Below are positions 8,581-17,920 of a stretch of 64,000 nucleotides of DNA, one piece after another. How positions within the stretch are numbered: the stretch's first letter is position 1; every line of letters starts with the position of its first letter. This DNA comes from an uncultured Geobacteraceae bacterium (GTDB lineage: Bacteria > Desulfobacterota > Desulfuromonadia > Geobacterales > Pseudopelobacteraceae). Position numbers and translations under genes: made by a program. Under the pieces are notes generated by a model that worked only from the letters and a program-made list of their open reading frames with translations, searched no databases and had not been told where the DNA came from. The stretch lies in contig CAJAFV010000065.1 of assembly GCA_903939115.1 (NCBI GenBank), positions 1-64,000 on the forward strand, read 5' to 3'.

Positions 8581-10419
8581 ATGTACAAAGACATCCGCTT
8601 GCACGGCATGATGGGGGAACAGACAGAGTATTTTGTCATGGTAGTCGGCAACGATGCCTACCAGCGCTACTTCTTCAATATCGTACAGGAGGAGGATCAC
8701 CTGCGCATTTTTTCCCCCGGCAACGAAATGATAATTTCACCGGAGGGGATCAGCTATCAGGGAAACGGTGGCAATTTCTGCGAATATATGTTCGGCGTCG
8801 ATCAACCGCCATCTGATCTCTCCAAGCCGGAAATCATCAACCGGCTGGTCATGTATGGAGCCCGCTCTGAGGGTGATGGTGCCGTCCGTTTCAGTGACCG
8901 CACATCAGGTACGGAAACATATGACAACATTTTCTTTGAGGGGAATGCGGTCTGCAATTATTTCTACTTTGTTAACTCCAACCAGCTTTCACGCACATTA
9001 AAAAGTCAGCAGGAAGAGCTGGTTAAGCGACTCGGCAAGAGCATCAAACGCTCCGAGGCCGTTGGAGACGAACGGGACGACACGCTTATTGCCGAACTAT
9101 TCCCGCTACTGAATGATGCATCATCCCAACTTTTTATCATTAAATTGATCAATCGCCACCATCGTGAATATCGTGACCTCTTTCGCAGTTTCTATTTCAA
9201 GAATAAAAAAATATCGGATACGGATTTCGGTCGGCTTGTCAATCTCGCAACGACCTACAAAATAGATCGGTATCAGCAGGAACGTATCAGAATAGATGCC
9301 ATGTACCGCAGTCCTGCCAACAAGCGCATCGTTGACGAATATCGAAATATCCTGCTGGCGTGCAATGCCAAGGGCGAAATCAGCACCCTTGATAATGCCC
9401 GCCTTACCCGCCTGAAAACCTTGTCGGTACGCAATAAAATCCCGGGAGCCCTGTTTTACACCCTGGATGAAATGCTGAAAAAAGGGCGAAAACTCAAGAA
9501 TTTTCAGGAGAGGGATTACGTTGCTGAAACGCGCGAGGTGCTTGAGGGGATTTTTTTTCGGGAAATCGAAATTGAAAGCCGTATCGACCGGACTGATATG
9601 CTTAAGCTGATCAAAGCCAAGAAAAAGGCGATGGAAAACCGGGATCATAGTTTTGACCAGCTGATGCTGGACGCCAGCAAGGAGTGTGACGAAAAAATTC
9701 GCGACGGGACTGACGCATCTCTATTGGATGGTTTTTCGTACGTCATAACATACCTTGATCGTTTTGATTCTGTTTCAAATCTGATCAACCAGCTGGCTTT
9801 CATGGAAAATGTCAAGATTAACGAAGAGATGCTGCGAGGTCTGCTTGAGCATAAGGCGGCGTTCGACAATCTGCATGCGGACAGTTTTCATGAGCTGTTT
9901 ATCCGGGAGCTTTTTTCCAATGCCTACCTTGGAACTTTCGGCCGGCGCAAGGTAAAAACCCTGATGGATGGCCTGAATTCAATTGAGGCGCGGAGGTCAT
10001 CGATCGAAGAGCTCTATCTCAAATTAACCGAGATTGATCAGGAAGAGCGCATAGCGATTGTATTATTGGAACATGTTCGAGATCGCGTCCGGAATTTTTA
10101 CTCAAAGTTCACCACAAAGGCCGACCAGGATGCCTTGCGCAGAGAAGTAACGGAAGAGTTGAAAACAAAAAAACGGACCGGCACCGATATTCCGGATCGT
10201 CTCTTCAACGAGACCATCTTCACCATCAAGAAAGAAGCCATGTACCTGCATTCACTGCTGCCTCAGATCATTACCGAACGCAATGTCGGTCTCCGGGAGG
10301 ATTTTCTCGAGAATTCCGGCCTCGATCGATTCTACGTCGAAGAGCTAGAGCGCGAGTATTATGAGAAAAACGGCTTGAACATTGAAGAGCTGTACCAGAT
10401 AAGGAAGGGGCTTAGCTGA
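8581..10419 (+). CDS. Large conserved protein of unknown function (TIGR04442-like)
   Basis: A 612-residue, charged, mostly helical cytoplasmic protein without signal peptide or membrane segments. The N-terminal ~150 residues look like a compact alpha/beta domain (YFVMVVGNDAYQRYFFNIV); the remainder is long helices with many KKK/EE stretches. I do not recognise a catalytic motif. I tentatively associate it with TIGR04442, a family of Geobacter-type genomes, from memory only. ATG 8581 follows GTGAGGAGAATC; an upstream in-frame start at 8527 would overlap the metallohydrolase and lacks a ribosome site. Its position between the MBL hydrolase and the flgM/sigma-54 regulator genes is the main clue to its role. 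Confidence 0.6.
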   Translation: MYKDIRLHGMMGEQTEYFVMVVGNDAYQRYFFNIVQEEDHLRIFSPGNEMIISPEGISYQGNGGNFCEYMFGVDQPPSDLSKPEIINRLVMYGARSEGDGAVRFSDRTSGTETYDNIFFEGNAVCNYFYFVNSNQLSRTLKSQQEELVKRLGKSIKRSEAVGDERDDTLIAELFPLLNDASSQLFIIKLINRHHREYRDLFRSFYFKNKKISDTDFGRLVNLATTYKIDRYQQERIRIDAMYRSPANKRIVDEYRNILLACNAKGEISTLDNARLTRLKTLSVRNKIPGALFYTLDEMLKKGRKLKNFQERDYVAETREVLEGIFFREIEIESRIDRTDMLKLIKAKKKAMENRDHSFDQLMLDASKECDEKIRDGTDASLLDGFSYVITYLDRFDSVSNLINQLAFMENVKINEEMLRGLLEHKAAFDNLHADSFHELFIRELFSNAYLGTFGRRKVKTLMDGLNSIEARRSSIEELYLKLTEIDQEERIAIVLLEHVRDRVRNFYSKFTTKADQDALRREVTEELKTKKRTGTDIPDRLFNETIFTIKKEAMYLHSLLPQIITERNVGLREDFLENSGLDRFYVEELEREYYEKNGLNIEELYQIRKGLS

Positions 10420-10438
10420 CTTTCTGTTTGAATGAATT

Positions 10439-10465
10439 TAAAGTTTATCAGGATTATGCCGATGG
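10439..10465 (+). promoter_or_regulatory. Sigma-28 (FliA) type promoter of flgM
   Basis: TAAAGTTT (10439-10446), 11 bp, then GCCGATGG (10458-10465). This differs from the enterobacterial FliA consensus TAAAGTTT-N11-GCCGATAA in only the last two bases. It lies 42 bp upstream of flgM, the gene for the sigma-28 inhibitor, which fits class-III flagellar control. Confidence 0.8.
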
Positions 10466-10507
10466 GGGTACCATCAATGCTAGAAAGTATAGTTACCGGA
10501 GTCTGTT

Positions 10508-10783
10508 ATGAAAATAGATGATCGCGTTTCAAATTACATGGAATTATTGAAAAATGAGGCGGCAAAACCGGGTGTGACTGCGGCAGCAGCCACCGGGGCA
10601 CAAGCAACGACTGAAACGCTCCCGCCGGTCGCTATCGACATCTCTTCAGCGGCGCAGCAGCTGGCCGAGGATGAGGCACGTCGTGAGCGTCTGAGCATCA
10701 TCCGTCAACAACTGGCCGAAGGCTCCTACAACATCAGCGGCAAAGATGTCGCCAACAAAATATTGAACGTACTCAAAGGGTAG
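10508..10783 (+). CDS. flgM: Anti-sigma-28 factor FlgM
   Basis: A 91-residue protein with the FlgM C-terminal signature: VAIDISSAAQQLAEDEARRERLSIIRQQLAEGSYNISGKDVANKILNVLKG-like sequence, the part that binds and inhibits FliA (sigma-28) until the flagellar hook is complete and FlgM is exported. The N-terminal half is low complexity (Ala/Thr rich), as expected for the disordered export segment. GGAGTCTGTT precedes ATG 10508. It is isolated from other flagellar genes in this window, but has its own sigma-28-like promoter. Confidence 0.92.
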   Translation: MKIDDRVSNYMELLKNEAAKPGVTAAAATGAQATTETLPPVAIDISSAAQQLAEDEARRERLSIIRQQLAEGSYNISGKDVANKILNVLKG

Positions 10784-10953
10784 CTCCGGCACCTTTGCCG
10801 GGGCATCATCGCCCCCTCATCACCCCCCTCATCACCCCTTTCATAGCCCACATCCACTTCCCGCTTGACCTGAACTGACTCCCACGTTACATTCCTCTGT
10901 GTAGAAATCATACTCATTCGTGTTGATATGCCGGACACAATGCAGGGGACATC

Positions 10954-13767
10954 ATGCCTATACCTTCCCGTTTTAAAGAGTTTCAGACCTCAATTGCCTC
11001 CTATGGCAAGGAGAACCTCGGAGAGCTGCTGTATGCTCTGGCTGAAAACGCAACTGAGCTGTCAAAAAGTGAGCATGTTCGAGTCTACCTGGAGGACCTG
11101 ACGCGAGGTACACTTACGTGCGTTCATGCCACCGGAGTGCATGGTAAAGATATTATCGAGACCTCCTTTCCAATCGTTTCCAAAGAATCAATTACTTCCA
11201 GCGTTTTCGTCAACCAGTCCCCGGTAGATTTCAAACTCTCCGATGCCAGCAAGAGCTCTCCTGACCATGAATATGCCCTTCGTTTCAAATTCCGCTCCAG
11301 TTACATAATTCCGATCGTCACTCTTGGAAAATCGATCGGAGTGCTCTGCATCGACCAGAATCACCCGGGAGAGGTACTGAACAACCATGCAAAAACAGAG
11401 TTGGCTGAACTGGTCGGCATTGTGGCCGACGCCCTTGATCAGGCCAGAATTTATCATCAGCAGGTCAGTCTTGCCCGTCGCCTTGAAGAGTTAAAGGCGC
11501 GGGAAGCGGCCGGCATGATGGTCAGATCGGCGGTTAAACTCATTGAGAAAGTTTCTCTGGCAGCCGTACTTGTGCCAACCCATCAAGAGGGTGCCGGAGT
11601 TCTGGAAAATCTTGCCAGCTTTTCAGCTGATGAACATTTGAAGAAAACGTATGACCTGCTCGGTGCGCTGGATCTCCGCAAAGGTATGTCACTGATATCA
11701 AATTACATTAACGATCAGTGTGTCATCACAGATGAACGGCTGCTAAAGCCGCTTTTTATTGCCGACCTGACCCAGCACAACCTTCAGAAACGGGCACTGA
11801 CGGAATCAATGGAGCTCCGGTCGCTGTACGTTGTCCCACGCTATCATCCGGAAACACGCCGCATTATCTGTCTGCTGAATTACTTTTCTCATGACTTATA
11901 TCAGTTCAGCGATTTTGAGAAGGGACTGCTGCAGACGCATGCTGAAATGGTCGAAAAGGTCATTAGCGAGGTGGGTGGAGAGCATCTTGAAATTCGGGTA
12001 CTTTCTGAAATCAGTGATCTTCTGAATGAGCGGACAGAGAGCCTGCAGCCGTTTCTAACCAGAGTTCTTTCGAAGGCGACTGAACTGATCGGCGCCGACA
12101 CCGGCAGCATAGCGGTTGTAACTGAACGGGACGGAGTGAAATGGCTGGTGGTGGAGGACGAGAACGGCGCAATAATTGGCGCAAAAAACAAAGAGTGGCT
12201 GAAAAAATATATCCCGCCGCTTATGGTTGGAGGCGGCAACCTGGCAAAGGAAGAGCGGAGTTTGACGGGATATGTCGCCTTCAGCAAGCGGCCAAAAATC
12301 ACGGCACGTGTCGAGTTTGAACAACTGGGGGATGGTTTTCATCGTTCAATGAGCCCCCTTTTGAAGAGCGAAATCGCGGTGCCGATCATCTGTGATGACG
12401 AAGTAATCGCGGTAATCTGCCTGAACTCACTCCAGTACGATTATTTTCGTGAGGAGCATCGCCGCATTCTGCAGATCATCGGTTCCCTGACGGCGCGCCA
12501 CATTTCTGACCTGCAGCGCATTGAGCGCCTGCAGGGCGAGGTAAACCGGCTTACCACGGATGTTGCCTACAAGGACCCGCACGTCTCCTCATATCGGCTC
12601 GGCAATATCATCGGCAACAGCCGAAAATCGCAGGAGGTCGTAGATTTTATCAACACGGTCTCACCGCCGCTCTTTAACCGGATCGTTTTCTGGTCACGCA
12701 ATATCCTGCAAGAGGCGACCATCGGGCTCCCGTCAATTCTGGTAACCGGTCAAACCGGCTCCGGCAAGGAGTTTTTCTTCAACAACCTCTACAATACGCT
12801 TAACGAGCTGTATCGACGCGACATCAATCCCAAAGGCGAACTGCCGGTCAAGAAAACAAATATTGCCGCATATTCGGGAGACCTGACCTATTCAGAGCTC
12901 TTCGGCCATAAAAAAGGCGCATTTACCGGAGCATATACCGACCGGCGCGGGATTCTTGAGGAAAACATCGGCGGCATAGTTTTTCTGGACGAAATCGGCG
13001 ATGCCGATCCAAAAACCCAGGTGCAGCTGCTCCGCTTTCTGGATAATGGCGGTTTCATGCGACTCGGAGAAAATACCGAGCGCTACAGCAGGGTGCTGCT
13101 GGTGGCAGCAACGAACAAAAACCTCTCCGACGAGATTGCAGCGGGTCGCTTCCGGGAAGATCTCTATCACCGGCTTTCAGAGCTTTCTATACGCCTGCCG
13201 TCACTCAACGAACGACGCGAAGATATCCCCGACCTCTCCGTTCACTTTCTGGGCAAACTCTACCGCACCTATCGTGCCGAGAACGATACCGGGGAGACAC
13301 CCCCTTACCTTGCCAAAGAGGCAAAAGAAATCCTCATGCGTCACAGCTACAAGGGTAACATCCGCGAACTAAGGAGTATCCTGCTGCGCGCACTGTTTTT
13401 CAGGCGTAAGAACGTCATCACAGGGGAAGCGATCAGCGAGGCGATAGCAGGTACCGGTCGCCTGGAAGAGCGCACAGCGTCATCAGCGACCAATGACCTC
13501 GATCAGCGTCTGGCAGGTGAAATAATCGACAGAGTTGCAACGGGTGGTGATTTCTGGACGGATGTGTATGAACCGTTTTCACGCAATGATATTTCACGGG
13601 AAACGGTGCGCCTGGTTATTGAGAAAGCACGCGCCGCAGCCGGCAAGACAATGCCTGCGGTGGCGCGTTATCTGAAGGCGCTTTCCGAAGGTGCGGAGAA
13701 GGAGGAGGAACAACGGCAGCTGTTTCGTTTCAAGAATTTCTTGTATAAGACGGTGAAGCTGGCCTAG
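10954..13767 (+). CDS. GAF-domain sigma-54-dependent transcriptional activator
   Basis: A 937-residue enhancer-binding-type regulator. Two GAF-like sensory regions occupy roughly residues 15-165 and 350-520; the AAA+ domain starts near 590 with Walker A GQTGSGKE (about 598-605), the sigma-54 contact loop GAFTGA (about 654) and Walker B VFLDEIGD (about 675), and has R-finger region FREDLYHRL. The C-terminus (about 850-937) is charged and lacks an obvious Fis-type helix-turn-helix, so DNA binding is uncertain. It has no receiver domain, so it senses ligands through GAF. It could be the regulator of the 7.8-10.4 kb genes. It is less likely the nitrogen master regulator, which in Geobacter is an NtrC-type response regulator. 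Confidence 0.85.
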   Translation: MPIPSRFKEFQTSIASYGKENLGELLYALAENATELSKSEHVRVYLEDLTRGTLTCVHATGVHGKDIIETSFPIVSKESITSSVFVNQSPVDFKLSDASKSSPDHEYALRFKFRSSYIIPIVTLGKSIGVLCIDQNHPGEVLNNHAKTELAELVGIVADALDQARIYHQQVSLARRLEELKAREAAGMMVRSAVKLIEKVSLAAVLVPTHQEGAGVLENLASFSADEHLKKTYDLLGALDLRKGMSLISNYINDQCVITDERLLKPLFIADLTQHNLQKRALTESMELRSLYVVPRYHPETRRIICLLNYFSHDLYQFSDFEKGLLQTHAEMVEKVISEVGGEHLEIRVLSEISDLLNERTESLQPFLTRVLSKATELIGADTGSIAVVTERDGVKWLVVEDENGAIIGAKNKEWLKKYIPPLMVGGGNLAKEERSLTGYVAFSKRPKITARVEFEQLGDGFHRSMSPLLKSEIAVPIICDDEVIAVICLNSLQYDYFREEHRRILQIIGSLTARHISDLQRIERLQGEVNRLTTDVAYKDPHVSSYRLGNIIGNSRKSQEVVDFINTVSPPLFNRIVFWSRNILQEATIGLPSILVTGQTGSGKEFFFNNLYNTLNELYRRDINPKGELPVKKTNIAAYSGDLTYSELFGHKKGAFTGAYTDRRGILEENIGGIVFLDEIGDADPKTQVQLLRFLDNGGFMRLGENTERYSRVLLVAATNKNLSDEIAAGRFREDLYHRLSELSIRLPSLNERREDIPDLSVHFLGKLYRTYRAENDTGETPPYLAKEAKEILMRHSYKGNIRELRSILLRALFFRRKNVITGEAISEAIAGTGRLEERTASSATNDLDQRLAGEIIDRVATGGDFWTDVYEPFSRNDISRETVRLVIEKARAAAGKTMPAVARYLKALSEGAEKEEEQRQLFRFKNFLYKTVKLA

Positions 13768-13779
13768 AAAGTGAGTACA

Positions 13780-13826
13780 AAAAAACCGGGCTGCCAAAAA
13801 AAAAAATTTCGGCAGCCCGGTTTTTT
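13780..13826. terminator. Bidirectional intrinsic terminator
   Basis: AAAAAACCGGGCTGCC (13780-13795) and GGCAGCCCGGTTTTTT (13811-13826) form a 10-bp GC stem flanked by A and T tracts. It serves the convergent sigma-54 regulator and leuA genes. Confidence 0.92.
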
Positions 13827-13882
13827 CAATAAAGCAGATCGATAGCACCTTTGAATAAAGGCCTGACTCTCTCACCCACCGG

Positions 13883-15436
13883 TCAGATTGCGTCTATAAG
13901 ACGTTTTTGCTTGTTGTTCAGCCTGTTGAGAGCATGGATATAAGCTTTGGCCGAGGCAACGATAATATCAGTTGAGGAACCTTTGCCGACTACCGTCTGA
14001 TTTCCCTCGCTTACCCGTACCGTTACTTCTCCCTGAGCGTCGGTGCCTCCAGTGATGGAACCGACGTTGTATTGCGTCAGTTTTGATTTTGATTTAGTCA
14101 GCTTTTTGATGGCCTTGAACGTCGAATCAACAGGACCGTCGCCCAGTTCAGCGGTACGTACGGTGACGCCATTTATTTCCATCTGAACCGTTGCTGTAGC
14201 GACTGCAAATGAACCGCAGGTGACAGTGACATGGTCAAGTTTGAAGTTATCCTCCTCACGTGCCTCGTCAGTAACAATGGCGTCCAGATCTTCATCAAAA
14301 ACCTCTTTCTTGAGATCAGCCAGATCCTTGAAGCGTTCAAAGGCGCGATTAAGTTTATCATCCTCCAGATCATAGCCAAGCTCTTCCAGGCGTTTTTTGA
14401 AAGCGTGGCGGCCGGAATGTTTGCCAAGGACCAGCGCGCTGGCGAGAAGACCGACCGATTCAGGGGTCATAATTTCGTAGGTGGTTTTTTCCATCAACAT
14501 GCCGTGCTGATGGATACCCGCCTCATGGGCAAAGGCATTCGCACCGACGATTGATTTGTTCGGCTGCACGGCAATGCCGGTGACTGCGGTTAATAAACGG
14601 CTTGCCGGAGTAAGCTGCTCTGTAACCACGTTGGTGGCAAAGGGAAGAATGTCTTTGCGGGTTTTCAGAATCATGACGAACTCTTCCAGCGAACAGTTAC
14701 CGGCCCGCTCACCAATACCGTTGATGGTGCATTCCACCTGGCCGGCACCTGCCTGTATGGCAGCGATTGAGTTGGCGACCGAAAGCCCCAGATCGTTGTG
14801 ACAATGAACGGATATGATTGCTTTGTCGATGTTAGGTACGTTGTCCTTGAGATATTTGATAATATTAAAATACTCGAACGGTACAGTGTAGCCGACCGTA
14901 TCCGGAATGTTAACAGTTGTTGCACCTGCGGCAATGACCGCTTCAACAACTTCGGCAAGGAACGGCAAACGGGTGCGGACGGCATCCTCGCAGGAAAATT
15001 CAACATTGGGGGTATACGAAGCGGCGCGCTTGACCGCTTTGATGGCGGAAGCAAGGACTTTGGCCGGTTCCATCTGCAACTTGTACTTCATGTGGATATC
15101 TGAGGTGGCAATAAAAGTGTGAATGCGCCCTTTCTCGCCGGCATATTTCAGAGCTTCCCAGGCACGATCAATATCTTTTTCGCTGGAGCGGCAGAGACCG
15201 GCAATTTCCGGCCCTTTGATCGTCTGGGCAATTTTTTTAACCGCCTCAAAATCGCCTTCGGATGCAATCGGGAAACCGGCCTCGATCACATCGACATTCA
15301 GTTTCTGCAGCTGTTTGGCAATCCGCAGTTTTTCCTCGATGTTCATACTGTTTCCGGGTGCCTGCTCCCCATCTCTCAGCGTCGTATCAAAAATTCTGAT
15401 AATCTTTCTGTCATCTTTCTTCGCTGCTTTTGCCAT
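13883..15436 (-). CDS. leuA: 2-isopropylmalate synthase
   Basis: A 517-residue enzyme condensing acetyl-CoA and 2-oxoisovalerate, the first step of leucine synthesis. It has the HMGL-like TIM barrel with FDTTLRDGEQAPG near the N-terminus, the metal-site HCHNDLGLSVAN and the NGIGERAGN segment. The C-terminal LeuA dimerisation/feedback domain (about residues 390-517) is complete. Length is that of full bacterial LeuA, distinguishing it from the shorter nifV product at 50151. It lies downstream of a T-box leader, so expression should rise when leucyl-tRNA is uncharged. ATG 15436 follows GAAAGGGGAACACT. Confidence 0.95.
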   Translation of the reverse strand: MAKAAKKDDRKIIRIFDTTLRDGEQAPGNSMNIEEKLRIAKQLQKLNVDVIEAGFPIASEGDFEAVKKIAQTIKGPEIAGLCRSSEKDIDRAWEALKYAGEKGRIHTFIATSDIHMKYKLQMEPAKVLASAIKAVKRAASYTPNVEFSCEDAVRTRLPFLAEVVEAVIAAGATTVNIPDTVGYTVPFEYFNIIKYLKDNVPNIDKAIISVHCHNDLGLSVANSIAAIQAGAGQVECTINGIGERAGNCSLEEFVMILKTRKDILPFATNVVTEQLTPASRLLTAVTGIAVQPNKSIVGANAFAHEAGIHQHGMLMEKTTYEIMTPESVGLLASALVLGKHSGRHAFKKRLEELGYDLEDDKLNRAFERFKDLADLKKEVFDEDLDAIVTDEAREEDNFKLDHVTVTCGSFAVATATVQMEINGVTVRTAELGDGPVDSTFKAIKKLTKSKSKLTQYNVGSITGGTDAQGEVTVRVSEGNQTVVGKGSSTDIIVASAKAYIHALNRLNNKQKRLIDAI

Positions 15437-15491
15437 AGTGTTCCCCTTTCAGTATCCTGCGACCGAGCGCATTTATTCACACATACCCTTC

Positions 15492-15720
15492 AAAAAAAAA
15501 CCTCCACCCCATATTTGGGGCAGAGGTTTTGAACCTTCCGCGGTACCACCCAATTCGCCCGAAAACAGCAGGCCTTAATCCACCTTTAACGCAGGCTCAC
15601 GACTCTGACTACCTGTCACCAGAGCGGCTCCAAGGCGAGTTCACCACAATGCTTACCGGTTCGCACCAACCACCGGCTCTCTGAAAAGCATGTAAATGGT
15701 TACTACTCCTCTTCATAGCC
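15492..15720 (-). promoter_or_regulatory. T-box riboswitch leader of leuA (leucine type)
   Basis: On the minus strand the T-box core GGGTGGTACCGCGG is present (plus 15539-15552), with the antiterminator followed by an intrinsic terminator AACCTCTGCCCC/GGGGTGGAGGTTTTTTTTT (15492-15529). Upstream is Stem I with GAGGAGTAGTAACC near its 5' end and an apical CCGGTGGTTGGTGCGAACCGG-like stem. The specifier region reads GAACTCGCC; CTC is a leucine codon, matching the downstream leuA. Transcription should terminate when tRNA-Leu is charged and read through when it is uncharged. Confidence 0.9.
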
Positions 15721-15735
15721 TTTACATTTTTGGGT

Positions 15736-15765
15736 ATATTAGAAAAACTGACACCTTAAAGTCAA
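15736..15765 (-). promoter_or_regulatory. Sigma-70 type promoter of the T-box/leuA unit
   Basis: On the minus strand TTGACT (15765-15760), an 18-bp spacer and TAATAT (15741-15736) lie just upstream of the T-box 5' end. Confidence 0.6.
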
Positions 15766-15784
15766 GATGTTTTCAAATAAAAAT

Positions 15785-16381
15785 CTATTTGGAATGTTTG
15801 GCCAGATACGAAGCAACGCCTTCAGCCGTTGGCTTCATTGCTTCTTCGCCTTTTTTCCAGTTTGCCGGACAGACTTCCCCGTGAGTCTCGACAAAATCGA
15901 GAGCATCAACCATGCGGAGAGCTTCTTCAACATTGCGGCCCAGTGGCAGATCATTGATTACTGCATGGCGTACAACGCCTTTAGTGTCAATCAGGAATAG
16001 GCCGCGCAAGGCAACGGAACCGCCGAGAAGAATACCGTATGATTTAGCGATCTCTTTGTTGAGGTCCTCGACCAGCGGATACTGAATATTGCCGATTCCA
16101 CCATTTTCAACGGCAGTATTTTTCCAGGCGAGGTGCGTAAACCGGGAGTCAACTGAAACACCAATCAGTTCGCAATTCTTTGCTTTAAATTCTGCAACTT
16201 TTTTATTGAAAGCAAGGATTTCAGACGGGCAGACAAAAGTAAAATCGAGTGGATAGAAAAACAGTACGACGTATTTGCCTTTCAGTGCTGAAAGAGTGAT
16301 TGAACCAAAGCTGTTGTCCGGCATTACTGCGTTGGCGGTAAAATCTGGTGCTGCTTGAGTAACAAGAGTTGTAAGACACAT
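15785..16381 (-). CDS. 2-Cys peroxiredoxin (AhpC/Prx1 type)
   Basis: A 198-residue thiol peroxidase that reduces H2O2 and organic hydroperoxides in the cytoplasm. The peroxidatic cysteine is in FYPLDFTFVCPSE (about residue 51) and the resolving cysteine in GEVCPANW near the C-terminus, which makes it a typical 2-Cys Prx. No AhpF or thioredoxin reductase gene is adjacent. ATG 16381 follows AAGGAGAAAATACCC on the minus strand. A well-spaced promoter with a palindrome over its -10 box lies upstream. Confidence 0.94.
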   Translation of the reverse strand: MCLTTLVTQAAPDFTANAVMPDNSFGSITLSALKGKYVVLFFYPLDFTFVCPSEILAFNKKVAEFKAKNCELIGVSVDSRFTHLAWKNTAVENGGIGNIQYPLVEDLNKEIAKSYGILLGGSVALRGLFLIDTKGVVRHAVINDLPLGRNVEEALRMVDALDFVETHGEVCPANWKKGEEAMKPTAEGVASYLAKHSK

Positions 16382-16426
16382 GGGTATTTTCTCCTTAGTG
16401 ATTTGTTGTAAAAGCTTATGCGATAT

Positions 16427-16455
16427 CTAATATCAGGCAATAGGATTCTTGTCAA
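16427..16455 (-). promoter_or_regulatory. Promoter of the peroxiredoxin gene with palindrome
   Basis: Minus strand TTGACA (16455-16450), 17 bp, TATTAG (16432-16427). The -10 box lies within GATATCTAATATC, an inverted repeat (GATAT/ATATC) that could be an operator. The regulator is unknown. Confidence 0.65.
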
Positions 16456-16483
16456 TAGGATAAAAATAGTCCTTTGGTCTTTT

Positions 16484-17917
16484 TCAAAGATATGGCGAAA
16501 AAAGTCGGGCTAAATTATCCCGGAGCTTCAGCGGCAGAGAACGCTGTTCAACCTCCTGCAGCGTCATTTCGTGAGAACCGGAAAAAGCGCGCTCAAAATG
16601 ACGGTGTATGGTCGCTGAGAGCTCAACATCAAATACGCTTAAATTAAGCTCAAAGTTCAACCTCAGACTGCGCATGTCCAGATTTGCAGATCCAATGAGC
16701 GACCATATATTGTCAACCAGCAGCAGTTTCGTGTGCACAAATGGCGGTGGTTGGTAGAAGACCCGGACCCCGTTGACTTGCAGCTCCCACAGCAGGGCGC
16801 GACTTGCCCAGTCAACAAACGGGAGGTTGTTGCTCCCGGGCAGTACGATACGAACATCAACGCCTCGAAGCGCCGCAGTAACAAGGGCAGATATCATTTC
16901 TCGGTCCGGAACAAAGTAAGGGGTCATGATATACACATTTTTTTTCGCACAAGAAAGGGCCCCTATGATGATCTGCTCAATCTTGCGGAATTCCCGGTCC
17001 GGGCCATCTGAAATACAGCATACCAGTGCGTTCCCGCTTGGTTCGATAACAGGAAAAAAACATCGGTTATGCAGTTTTTCCCCGGTTACAAAATACCAGT
17101 CACCCAGAAATGTCCCCTGTAGGTCGGCAACAACAGGACCCTTTACGCTGAAATGGACATCACGAATTGAATCAATTACTGATTCAGAGGCATGGAGGTG
17201 GCGACTGCGAATATTCATACCGCCGGTGAAAGCTTCCAACCCATCAACAATCAAAAGTTTTCTATGGTTGCGCAAGTTGATGTAAGCACCATGACGGAGC
17301 GGTAAATATCGAACAAGCTGTACCGCTGTTCCTTGAAAAGAAATGCGCGGTGACGTACGGCTGTATTTTTCGCCCAGAGAATCGATGATGACCCGCACTT
17401 CGACTCCACGATTGGCGGCTTCTATCAAAAGCTCTACGAATTCCGCTCCGATACCGTCTGCATCAAATATGTAACTCGACAGGTTTATTGTCTCCCGGGC
17501 ACGCTGAATAGCAACGAGCATGGCAGGATAGGCTTCCTCACCGCCTGTCAGGACGACAATACGATTTCCTTCACGCTGGCGGGATGTGACTATTTTCTCT
17601 TCGAGAAAGAGTAAATCCACCAAGTGTGCGGCACCATCCGGAAGTTGCGGCTCGAAACGTTTTTGATCTTCCAGGGGATATATTTCAGTCCGGCTCAGCC
17701 AACGACCACTTTCCTGCCAACTTCTGGCCCGCCTTGAGATTCGGTTTATCCCCAGACACCAATAACAAAATGGACCAACCAGCGGCATGGTCATGGTCAG
17801 GCTTACCCATACCAGTGCGGAACGGGAATCACGCTTATATAGCAGGGCATGGCAGGCCGCAGCCAGTGACAGCAGAATTGAAAAGGCGACAATAAGTGCG
17901 ATCAGTACGTGATCCAA
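16484..17917 (-). CDS. cls: Cardiolipin synthase (phospholipase D family)
   Basis: A 477-residue inner-membrane enzyme that joins two phosphatidylglycerol molecules to make cardiolipin. Two N-terminal membrane segments (about residues 3-25 and 35-55) precede two HKD motifs: HRKLLIVDG (about 220) and HTKLLLVDN (about 400), each followed by a Gly/Ser context typical of the active site. Length matches ClsA-type enzymes. The predicted start is TTG 17917, just 3 bp after the Rieske stop and without a strong ribosome site, suggesting translational coupling. An internal start is possible but would remove the first membrane segment. Confidence 0.9.
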   Translation of the reverse strand: MDHVLIALIVAFSILLSLAAACHALLYKRDSRSALVWVSLTMTMPLVGPFCYWCLGINRISRRARSWQESGRWLSRTEIYPLEDQKRFEPQLPDGAAHLVDLLFLEEKIVTSRQREGNRIVVLTGGEEAYPAMLVAIQRARETINLSSYIFDADGIGAEFVELLIEAANRGVEVRVIIDSLGEKYSRTSPRISFQGTAVQLVRYLPLRHGAYINLRNHRKLLIVDGLEAFTGGMNIRSRHLHASESVIDSIRDVHFSVKGPVVADLQGTFLGDWYFVTGEKLHNRCFFPVIEPSGNALVCCISDGPDREFRKIEQIIIGALSCAKKNVYIMTPYFVPDREMISALVTAALRGVDVRIVLPGSNNLPFVDWASRALLWELQVNGVRVFYQPPPFVHTKLLLVDNIWSLIGSANLDMRSLRLNFELNLSVFDVELSATIHRHFERAFSGSHEMTLQEVEQRSLPLKLRDNLARLFSPYL

Positions 17918-17920
17918 GTA

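Noticed and set aside
10797-10860. CCCCTCATCA direct repeats as a CRISPR-like array
   Set aside because: Only two or three short copies with no spacer structure and no cas gene.
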